Shown here: positions 49,001 to 61,000 of the stretch, piece after piece | How positions within the stretch are numbered: position 1 is the first letter of the stretch | Layout of the letters: the number at the start of each line of letters is the position of its first letter | DNA from: Apteryx mantelli | Taxonomy: Eukaryota; Chordata; Aves; Apterygiformes; Apterygidae | Direction of reading: 5' to 3' | DNA: 64,000 bases | Assembly (NCBI RefSeq): GCF_036417845.1 | Contig: NC_089980.1 | Location: 44,018,501 to 44,082,500 of the forward strand | Translations under genes and position numbers: made by a program | Notes under the pieces: model-generated | Databases searched by the model: none | What the model saw: only the letters and a program-made list of their open reading frames with translations | Told to the model about the DNA's origin: nothing

Positions 49001-52000
49001 AGATAGAAAGAAGGGAACTTAATCCAAAATAGTTTCTCTAAAAATCACACACAAGTGTTGCACCTGCACAGATGGAACATTTATTCTGCAGTACCCTATA
49101 GAGAATGAGTGAAAGTGTTAATTATATTTTCAGACCCTTGGCAAAGCAGAGAATAACTTCCTACCTCTCCTTTCAGTTCATGAACAATCTCCACAGAGAG
49201 AAGGGTATCTCGTGGCAGCTCAGTTTTCAAGTCCAGCTTTGTCCAGCGATCTGACTGGCGACCATCCCAGGTGTAGATCTGTGATTTCTGTGTGCAGAAG
49301 GCAGAGTCAGATTCAGCCAAGGCCTGATGGGGAGAGTGGAGGAGGAGAGACCTACAAATTTAAAATTAAACCTAGAGCAGAATTTTCTTGTCCTAGGCTG
49401 TCAGAGGTAGTTTCTTTGTGGGAAGTTTTAAGGAAGAGCCTTAATCTCTACAGCAAAGGAACGAAACCCTGATTCTAATCTGTCAGTGACTTTTCATACC
49501 CAGAACCAGAAATAGAGAATTTTTAAAAGGACAGTAAAGACAATTAGAGATACTAGTGAGCATACAGCTTTCCCTGTAGGCTGGGATTAGAAAAACAGGG
49601 TTAATTAGTGTGAAAAGCAGTGATGGGATGGATCTGCAAGGCAGAATAATAGCATTGAAATGAACCAGCAAAACTCCCCGGTGTAAAGTCTGACTGTTCT
49701 CAGTACTTACCCCTAGCCCCAAGAGGAACTTCTGTTCACTTCCAGACACCATACACCGGTAATCTAACACTTGGCGGATCTTTTCCAGTGTACTGGAATT
49801 GAGAGGAGTAGGTTTGTAACTGAAGATATCAATATCTGTGCCCTGAAGAGCAAAGTATGAGAGAGGCAAGTTAGACACAGTCCATTAACAAGTAGGTAAA
49901 TGGAATTTCTACATAAACTGGTAATACAGGTCTAACTTCTTCATCTCTTAATTGCTAGAGGGGAAAGGTCTATTTGTATGAAAGGATTCAGAACAAGCTT
50001 CTGGGTAAGGTCTCACCTGGATCAGCTCAAAGAACTTGGACTTGGGATCTGAAGAAGAGGGAGCAACACGGGCCTGATCAGGAATCTGGAAAAAAAACAT
50101 CCAAAGGATTGACAATAAGTTTTACATGTTCATAGGAACTTTTCTGGTTTCACTACAAGGCAGTAGTGCCTTCTGCCCCCTGAAACTCCTGTTCTTAGGA
50201 CTCCAGGTGTTGGAAGGCTCACCTGGCAAAGGAAAGGCCTAACACATACTGCAAACATAATACAGTTATACCATGTCACAGGAAACAACAGGCAATTTCA
50301 AAAGGGTTCAGGTTAAATATTTGATTCCATGCGTGTTTTGGAAAGTGTCACATGCTATGTGAAGAAAACATGTACTAATTGAAACAGCACCTCCATAGTG
50401 ATGAAATACTCTTTCATCCAAGACATAAAATTAGCCCATGAGACTGACTGCTATATGATCTCACTGCAGTCAAAGGCTGAGAAATGAAAAACTGCAGACC
50501 CACGAAGCTACTAGCTGCTGAGTTCACTGTGTGTACGATAAAATATCCTCAACTGCAGTACAACAGAATAATCAGAAGGCTGCTCACTTAAGCCATTTAC
50601 ATAACCTGTAAGCAACATGATGTTTACTTACTTGAACAACTTCAAGTGATCTCTGATTTTTCCAAAGGACAACATTAAACATATCAAACCCCTGGCTAGA
50701 AATTCCTATCTGTACCCCAGCTCCTTCCTTATTTCACCATAGCAAGGATACCTTCACAACCTCCCTGCTTAGCAGCCTACTTACCCCCCATAGCTGGAGA
50801 CACTCCTTTCGGATTTCAGCCTGTCGTGGCTCAATCAGCGTCCTTGAGAGAAAGCCAGCACACAGTTAAAATGGTGAAACCTCTTTGGTCTTGCAGCGTT
50901 AACATATCCCAGCCCTACCCAGTCTGCATCTTAGAGTTTCTGGCTTGGCCAGACACATGCAGTGTTCCTCAACAGGTTATATTCAAAAGAGGATGTTTCC
51001 CCACCCCGAGTCTAGCTTTGTTTCATGGTTTGTGCTACCGATTAGCGGCCACTCCTCTATCTCAGGAATGTACTATGGAGACATCAATGTCTTCACAAAG
51101 TGATGTATTAGTATGAACTTACTTTAATCTCCAAGAGCTTGGAAGCTGGGTACATAGCCCTATTTACAAATAACAATGAAGTCTTTGCTGAAAGGCTCAC
51201 ACAGAATGGTCTCAGTGTTAGGATTAACTCTTAGATAGGACTCCTGGCTCCCAGGCTCATTCAGTTTTCTACTACATATTCTCTCTGAATGACACCTGAA
51301 CAGTAAGTCATGCTAGGAAAATGCCTATATATTGCAATGACTTAGGTAACTCCTGGTACGTAACTTAGATGCTCTGAATTGCCCCTGGAAAATGACGAGC
51401 TATGAAACACACCTAACTTAGATGGTTAGAGTAGAATTGAGAATACCAGCCAGGAGTTGCTTTTCTGCTCAGATTCCCGCAAAGAAGCAGGCCCCCTTTT
51501 GGTAACTGGAAAGCATGCAATCCACACAAGCCTTCTCAGCAAAGGTGGTACTAGACCATCAACTTTCAAGATCCCTTCAGCTACCCACATATTTCAGGGA
51601 GCAACTCAGACAGAGACAAACTGACCTACTTAAAAGCACTATTCATTTTCCTGGCTCCAAACACCAAGTCAAGTACCTGCTCAAATCAAAAGCACATAAA
51701 GAAGGACAAAGCAATTCATTTATAGCAGGTTAACTCAATCCTCACCCAAAGTCAGAGGAATATACTCACGTGTCTTGAACAAAGGCACGAATTTTGGCTA
51801 GTGCCTTGATCTGAACTTTGCAGTGGCTGAAAGAGAGGACAATTTTCAGTCAGGCAACAAGCTAATCACCACCAAGATTGCTTTACTGTTCAAAACAAGG
51901 AACAGTGTTGGGGCACCAGGAGGAGGTCTGACTGATCCTCAAAGCAGTATTGGATCATCGTGGCCCAGTATTAATCAAAGTGACTGGAAGGCCATACTAA

Positions 52001-55000
52001 AGAACTAGGCAATAGCCTCCTTTCCATTCTGTACAAGAGGACAGCACTCAGAGGCCAACCAGTCACTACAGTATAAAGCATTTCTCTCTGCAGAGGGTCA
52101 GGCTCTGCTCTGCAAGCCTCTCAGAGAGCAAAACCAGGGCCATCTAGCAGCAATCAATGAGTACCTCCAAGAGCGTAAACAGCTATAAGTGAAAGCCATG
52201 TTGGCTGACCTGCTACAGCCAGTGGCCCTACTTGCCCACAGACACTCACTTTTCATTAGAGTGAACAATGTAATCATAGAAATCCTGGTCGCCTTTGATC
52301 ACGTTCACCGGGACAACAAGATTTACATCCACGTCTGAGTTGCGCAGCTGGTTGAGTCTGATGTTCACCATGAAAAGGTAGTCCCGCACATCATCAATCC
52401 CTAGCTTTAATCCTTTGCATATCACATACCTGTGGAGCAAGTCAGAAAGATCATGTGGGTTCAGTCCTGCTACACAGCCAACTTTCCTGCCACACTCCGA
52501 CTGTTAGGGTAGCTTTGGTTTCCCAAATCCCAGAAATTCTTTGCCCCTGGGTTCCCCCAGTAAGGGGTAGTCTCACCTATCACAAAATCCTTATACATCA
52601 TTTTCTACTCTCTGAAAAGACTAGGAAACTCAACCCTATTCAAAAACCCAACAGATCTTCCTAAAGTGAAGTAGTAAATCAACTCAGCTAAACTCAACAA
52701 TAAAAAGAGGTACAATAACATACATAACATGCTCTAGCTTCTCTGAAAACTTAGTTGTTTCATGCAAAACATGATTTGTTACATATTCAGGTCCATTGCT
52801 TTTCCCCCAGAAGGAAGTCAGCAGAGGCAGGAAAAGACCATGATAATCTGGTGAATATCTTCTTTACCTTGTGAACCGCCATCATTTGCTAAACATCTAA
52901 AATGTTTCCTCCTCCAAGAGGAAATGAGTGAGGTCACAGAGTTTCCACTAAACTTACCCAAATCCAACTATCACTGTATAAAACAAAAACAAAAACAACA
53001 GGGTTTCTTTAGTAATCCCTCATGCTCTACAGTCTCACCTCTCTGAGTTCGCAGGACGGCTCGTCACAGGTTTAAAGATACAAACTCGCTCAAAGCAGCA
53101 GTACAGCAGATAAACAAGCCCCACACTGAATGGGGTAAAGAGGTCAAAGGTTTTGCAGACAAAATGTCCTCCTGGAGTGAAGAGAGGAAGCACATCAACA
53201 CCAGCAGATTATGAGGAAACAGGGATATACCAGGCACCTCAACAACTTTCCCTCAGAAATGGGGGGAAAAAAAAAAGTTTTTGTACAGTACAATTAAACA
53301 GTATCTAAAACACTTTCATAAAGTGGATCAGTGGGGCTGCATGAACCGTCTTCTCCATATTTCTGCAGTAAAGAGAAAAGTAGTTCCCTGACCAGGATCA
53401 AATCAGTCCACTTACTGTCTCAAGAGCAACCCTTCTGCCCTCCCCAATGAGACCAAACTGTGCAGTATGGCAGAGCAGCATGCTAAGCAAAAGCCCTGAC
53501 AGAAGAAGAGCTCTGATCTGTCCAATGAGAAGCTTCAGGATGGAAGAGAAAAACCAACAATTTTTATCTAAGCAAAATAATTTGTCATCTAGAGAGAAAG
53601 TGTCTATGCCCTCCGTCTATAGACAAGGCTTCCAATTTCCCTAAGGGAAAAGAGGGCTGTGTCTACCCAAAGAGGAAAGACTTACAGAAGGTGGCTCCCT
53701 TTACCATATCAACTTTGAGATGCTACTGCTAAGCAGATCACTGCCTCAGATACTTTTGAGCATAGCACAAGGTAAACAATAACTTGATGAGATTTTTTTC
53801 TCTTCTGCTCTTGTGCCTCAGTGCCAAATGCTAACTAAATTCAGCACAAGAGAGGAGCCATCAAAAGCAGATACAGCTGTTGTGTCCATCATTTGGCAGC
53901 AGAAGTAGTACAACTAGGACAACAGGAGACATCATCTTGTTCTGAGCCTAGAGATGAAAGATTCAAGGGAGAAAAGCCACAAGTTAAAAGGAAGGATGAA
54001 TTGCATAAACATCGCTGCCTGTTCCAAACAGCCCGCTGAAATATTCAGGAAGCAGCTGGTTTAGCTGAAACCATAAGCTCAGATTTACTGTCCAGTCATT
54101 GTACCAGCGACCTTAGTCCAAGACAACTACAAAACATAACACATCAAAAGAACTTTAAACTAATGTATTTTACCTCATGTTTGTAATTAAAACAGACATA
54201 AATAATCTTATTTTTTCTTTTCTCTGAACTTTGTGATAACCATCTCGGGATGAATGGGAACACACTTACTAAATTCTGTGCAACTCACCCTCACAGCAGA
54301 GGGGACTTCATGGCATGTTAATAAAATTCTAAAGCATCCATCTGCAAAGCCACCCATGCCTTAAAGAAGGAGGAAGATCAACAGATAAAACATACCTGTC
54401 CGGACAACAGACAGTGCTGTAAGGAATTGGCAAAGCATCAGTTGTTTGCTTAGGATTTCTTGCAGATTCTCCTGACCCTCCACAGAGAAGCCCTGCAATG
54501 CACATAGGATGTGATTAGCATCTCCACAAATCTGTTGCTCAAGCAAAGGATTCTGTACAACTGCATCATGGAATCATGACAATTTCTGCTTTTTAAGATA
54601 GAAAGCACTGCCACCAGGAATTTTAGTGGCAAGCATTGATAAATCTCACTTTGTAAGTATGGACTGATGTTAAGTTGCCTACTATATACAGACAGATGTA
54701 TCAGTTTCAGTCATTAGTGCAGGAAGAAAAAGAAAGGGACCAACCCCATCAGCCATTAAGAAATGCACTCCCTTCCGATCAGTATTGTCCAAAACAAAAT
54801 TCCGGAAAGCAGTGATGTTCTCTGGGCGGGTGATGTCTCCATCTCCATCAATCCCTCCTTCTCCTAAGAGGAGAAGAGGAGGCGGTTACTAACATGTTTG
54901 CAGAGTACTGACAAAAGACTAGTACATACAGGTGATCTATTTACAGGCATTTAGTCTGCAACTACACAGACCTTGGTAAACGACTAAGCATTAACACATT

Positions 55001-58000
55001 CTCTTGTTCACCAAAGATGTTCGTTAACTTAAGCAAATTATGCAGATTGTGTGGTCAGAGCTAAACAAAGCCATGTTTTGAGCATGGTTATTACATGAGT
55101 TGTACAGTAGCCTCAGCAAATGACAAATCATTCGCTGCCCCCCCGAGACAGGAACTGACTACATTACAACATAACATTCTCTCATCCAAGTAGGAATGAC
55201 ACAGAGCTGAATCTACTAAAAATGTAAGAATCAATCTCATTGCACAGCTCACCTGTAAGTAACACATTTTACAGGCAAAGCAAAATTATTTGTATTGTGC
55301 ATTGGTAACCTTCTATTAAGAATTAGCATCATTCCAAAGAAACATAATGATCTATTTCCAAACATAGTGTAAACTAGAATTAAAAAAGCACCAAAAAAAC
55401 CCAAAACAAAAAACTGTCCACATGCAAACCAGTTTATAATGGGAGTAGAGAAAGGAAAATAGGGTTTGTACATGAAGGGAGTATTTCAGTTTTCTGATAT
55501 GGCTCTTTAAAATCAGATGTATGTACTCATCCAGGTTGGCATTTTAGAAAATTAGTCTAAGTTGTATTCTAGAGCTCACCAATTCTGACTTTTGAGAAGT
55601 CTGAACCTCTAGTGGGTATTAGTCCCTATAAATCTTCTGCAACAACAGCTTCTATTAACTGAACAACTGGATGACTAGGAAGTAGCAGAGATCAGGATGC
55701 ATGATAGTGCTTTGAAAACTAAATTCCTCATCAATTATCCTGTCACTAAGTGAAGTGACGCTAGAATTTGTTGCCATTCTTCACAGCACAAATATCAAGG
55801 CAGTCTGCTTCCTTTCCATTGCTGGAAGAAAGTTTGTACATGCCTCACTAGACTTTATAGCATAATAGACAGAGAGAGAAAGGGAATCAAGAAAATGCAT
55901 CAAAATCATTGGGCTATTCATTTCTGCAGGTATCTCCTCTCTCCTTAAGAGCACCAGTCTACATTGAGTTATGAAGATCCAAATGCTGCAACCGCTAGAA
56001 CAATGTGTTTATCTGCCTCGCTGCCCTTGTCATGAACTTCGTCTTTAATTGATCTAATCCTCAACTGCTAACCACTCTCTAAGAGTTCACGACCAGGTGT
56101 CAGAAGCAGCAGTTGGCAAGAGTAACAGTGATGGGGAAAAATAAAAGTGTGACTAAGTGGAAAAGCAAGCTGGCTATTGCCTTCTCTGCAAGATAGTCAC
56201 ACTTGACTTCCCTTTACACAGTCTGAAAGAAAAAGCAGGAAGACTAGCCATCCTTCTTGTATTTCCCTTCCTACAGACAGGCTACACAGACAGAGGGCTC
56301 AGGCATATCAGCAAGTTTAGCAAATTACCATCCATAAGGTGAGATGCAGTAATTGTCTGTTTACATGTACTTAGTCTGTCACAAATGCAAGGTATAATAT
56401 GTCAGTTTAAACCTCTTTGGATTAAAAAGTTCAGTAAGACAGAGATTCAGTCATGGCTTCAAGCCCAAATCTGATTTATTGGTCTTTACTAAGAATCCAG
56501 AATCAATTATCAAAGCAGAGTTAGAGACACCTGATACAGAAGCAGACTGCGAGTCAGGCAAGTAAGGTTTCTATTTCTGGCTCTGCTCACAGATCTTTAG
56601 GCAAGTCACCTCACCCACTATGCTTCAGGCCAACAGCAGTAAAGTGGGAGAAGTATCAGCAAGCAACCTTAAAGCATACTATAATTTTCAAATAGTAACT
56701 CAAATACAAAATATTACAGTGGGACACATTCCCAGGGCAAACTGGAAATAACTGTGGAAACATGACAGTTTGCAGGCTTGCCAATCTCAACCCCTTTCTC
56801 AGGCAACAGCCCCCTTCTATCTCGCAAAGTGGTTTCCAGGAACAGATTTCTTAGATCCCCACACTGGTATCAGTACCAGCCCCACTCCTGATACAGAGGT
56901 TGCAGCACAAGCAAAAATATGAGGCAACACTCACGTGCGTGCTACATACCATAGTAAGGTTCAAAGAGCTCACTGGAGGCAGAATAGAAATCCTCTAGTT
57001 TAAAGTCATTTGGTCCTTTCAAGGTCATGCCAAATCCTTTTGCATGCCACTTCCGCCTCCACAGGACGTACTCAGAGAAGCCCCCGGGGCCAGCACACAC
57101 GTCAGCAAAGTAAAGCAGCTCTGCATCTCGCTCCTTTATCAAGGGCCTCTGCAAAAAGGAAGCTGAGGAAATTCTACTGACCCAGTAACAGCTCACATCA
57201 GTCAAACCAGATATACCATCAACTGCACCACCAAGACTGTCTCTTTTAAGCACCTGCTTTCTCAGCTAATATCCTATGGACTCTCCTTTCTCCCCATCTT
57301 CTCCATTCTCTGAGAGAGCACTGTTGTTTAAAAGTTAAATAGAAGCCCTCACCCCATGGAAGTCCTTAGGATTTGTAAACATGTAGTCAAAGACATGGTC
57401 CATATTTGCCATCTTCATTGCAGCTCTGTGAACACACAAAAAGGGACCTATTAAGTTTCAACCTTGGTTCCCAAGGCTGAAAGTGGACATAAATAGGAAT
57501 GGGGCTATACAACCGTAAGTTCTGCAAACCTGTTCAGGAAGAAGACTCCACGAATCATCTCATAGGGATTAGATCTCGTCCGGGCTCGACGCATTTCTTC
57601 TCCATCCAGTTCATCAAATACACTCTGCACAAACAGAAATAAAACTGAGCTGGTGTTTGCTACAGGCTTGAGGGACAGCTAAGCATGAGCATTTCCTACC
57701 CTCACACTTCTCTCTTCTTGGACAGCTAATTCCATACTAGGTTTGGTCTTCATAATACAGAATGTTTTTCAGTCACATAATATCCAGGCTTCTAAACCAC
57801 CTAATCTCTCAACTGAATTTAGCAATACTGCAGAATTCTGTACTGACAGCTCCACAGCCTGATGGCCTGGTTAGCCACCTAAAAAGCAGTCACAGCCCAA
57901 GGGTTTTCTCAGACACATACACACACACTATCTGCCTTTCTACCGCAATTCATATGGGCATGATCAAATCTAGGAGGGGAGATGGAACACACAAGAAAGG

Positions 58001-61000
58001 AAAGGAAGTTTAGTTCCTTAGCTCATTCAAGTATTCAGGCTTCCAGTTGAACTGGCTAAAAAAAGGGAGACCACTGGTTTCATTCATCTCTTTGAATGCT
58101 GAGATGCAAAGCAGGTCACAGAAGAAACAGTAACCACTAGGATTCTAGGTCATACCAGTGGCACAGAGGTGAGAGAGGATGTCCTGAGCACTTACTAATC
58201 ACCTAAGTACATTACTCAATCCCCTCCAATTATTTATTTCACTTGTTTCCCCAAAGTCTAAATTCCTCTCTAGAGAAGGGAACTCACCTTGCACTGCAGG
58301 ACATTACGTAAAAGCTCTTCACCACAGAACTCCGTTTCATCTTCAATCACCATCTTCCTCTGGAGCAGAATGAGAACACACAGACAGCACTTAGCACACA
58401 TGATATCAGTCATTTCAGAACGCAACATGCACAGGGATGGATGAAGCCTGCCAACCACATACTGGGCTATATTAGCAAGAGTGTACCGAGCAGGATCAGG
58501 GACTATTCCCCTCTATTCAGCATCTTGAAACCGTATCTGGAATACTGCATCCAGTTTAGGATTCCCCAGTACAAAACAGACATTGATATACTGGAGTGAG
58601 TCCAGCAAAAGGGCCACCAAGACGCTGAGGGAGCAGAAGCACATGACATATGAAGAAGCACTGAGAGAACAGTTTGTTCAGACTGGAGAAGCAAAAAGGG
58701 AGATCTTGTTGTCTACTACCTAATGGCAGGTTACAGAGAAGATGAACCTAGGCTCTTCTCAGAGGTGCACAATGATAGGACAAAAGGCAATGGACACAAG
58801 CTGCAAAACAAAATATGCTATATAGATTTTTTTTTTTTTTTTTTTGCCAAGATAGTAGTCAAACACTGAAACAGATGCCCAGATAGGCTGTGAGATCTCC
58901 ATCTTTGGAGATATACAAAACTCAATCAAACAAGGCCCTGAGAAACCTGATCCAGCTGGACCTGCTTTAAGCAGGAGGTTGCACTAGTTACCTCCAGAAG
59001 TTCCCTCTAGACTAAAGTATTCTATGATTCTTTGACAAGGCAACCATTCCAGGCTGAGCACTCCTGCATCTTCTTAGGCTGGTAAGTACTGGGATCTAGA
59101 AAATTACCTTCCCCACGGTCATCCATTCCTTCAGCTCCTGGGCATCAGGGATTTCCGTGGTGCATCCTCGGCACCAGTCCACCTCCTCATAGGCACTGGG
59201 CTGCAAACACAAGACATGGGAAAGGTGAGAGAATTTTTTGCTAATAAAATATAATAACTAAGTGCTCCCAAAAAGCCTGCCACTTAATCTTGCCATAAAG
59301 GGCTTATACCATGACTTCTGGGCCAACCACTATTTTCTCTCCTAGCCTGTAACATGTAATTTCTTTGGGGAAAAAATGAAATAACTTTCCTCTGATCAGA
59401 GTTCTACAAATAATCAGGGCATAAAGCTAAAGCCTAGTACTCTCAAGGTGAATTTTAGAGATATTGCAAAGGAGATAGTTACAGATGGGGGAAAAAAAAA
59501 ACACACAAAAAAAACCAGAAAAACCCACATCTTAGTGATGCTTTACATGTCCTTTCTCCCCAGTTCTTGCTGAAAGGCTCTCACAACACTGCTAGTTCAG
59601 GCTTCAACCAGCTTTTGTCAATCTTGGGAAGGAATTGTTACAGCAATAAATATTAAAGTGACTCCACTCCTCCACAAAGAGAGACTGCTAACACCTATTC
59701 ACCTTCTCCTTATAATTTAATTGTATTTATTAATGCTATTATAGTAGCATCATCTACAAAGAAGAATCACAGAACACTTAACTGTGCTGTGAGCTATAGA
59801 AACACACTGGAGAATGAGCCCTAACCCAAAGAGCCAACAGAAGAGGTCTCAAACTCCTAGCTTTCAGTGGATAACCTCTGATGTTATTTTTAACTGCTGA
59901 AAATAAAACAATTCAAAGAAAGGAGGTGAAGTACTATAATGTGCACCGTATTTCACTTGATAAGCATTATTGTCCTTGGCTAATGTCAGCTGGGACATTT
60001 TGGCTTATTCTTCAGAGGACTAAATCCCTAGGATTTTTTTTTTTTTTTTTTTTTTTTTAAGTACAACACATACCAGCTATTTCACACCAACAGTATCAAA
60101 GCTGGGCTTTACTTTCTTGATGACACCCATTTCTATTTCTCAATTTTCTTCCCTGTTGAAGAGCTTGACAAGATGCAGGAATACAGCAGTTCAGTATTTT
60201 ATTTGAAACTATTAAGCATAGCCAGAAATTATACTAAAAAAACAAAACAAAACAAAAACAAAACAAAAAAACACCTACAGAGGCATGAAAAACACTGATA
60301 TACAGAATAAAAATGGTAAACAGAAATCAGCTTGATCTCAATCTTCAATCACATTCACTCCTACAAACACAGAAACAAACTGTACAGAGATCACAGCAAC
60401 AATCTGAGACTGATTTTGCACCAGACCATTAATACATGTGACCGAAAACAAGTTTTGATGTGCTTTTCTGGGACAAAATGAGACCTGGATCTACCCAGCA
60501 AAGACATTTGACAACAGCCAGTTATATCACACAGCAGTAAAAAGCATTCCCAGAGAGTGAATCCTGAAAACATCAACAGAAAAGGGATTCAAAACAGGAC
60601 ATACTTACCTCCGGTTCATCCCGCCAGTCAATATTCAGCTCCCCATCAAACCCTTTGAGGGTCAGTCCAAAGCCTCTCCTTCCCTTCTGACTGGAGGCCT
60701 CAACAATATCCTTTCTGCCTTGGCCATATTTTCCCAGACCTTCTCCTTCACGAAAGCCCATCTTGGCCTATAAAGAAAGCAAAGGGACATGAGTTTATGT
60801 ACTGCTGGAGTCAAAGACTAGCAAGGAAAATGACACATCACACTGAAGTGACTTGAAGGCATTGAACATTCTTAATCTCAGCTGCAGCTTTCAAGACTTA
60901 ATATCAAGTTCACTCCACTGAGGCAGGAAGGAGAGAACTAAATCCAGAAAATGATGTTTGAAAAGATAACACATTACAAAAGGTTCGGTAATGCAGGAAC

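Larger units (their letters stand above)
59201..60608 (-). other. CMTR1: CMTR1 intron
   Basis: 1.4 kb containing a poly(T) tract at about 60031-60058 and an AACAAA-type simple repeat at 60236-60272. Nothing else recognised. Confidence 0.7.
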
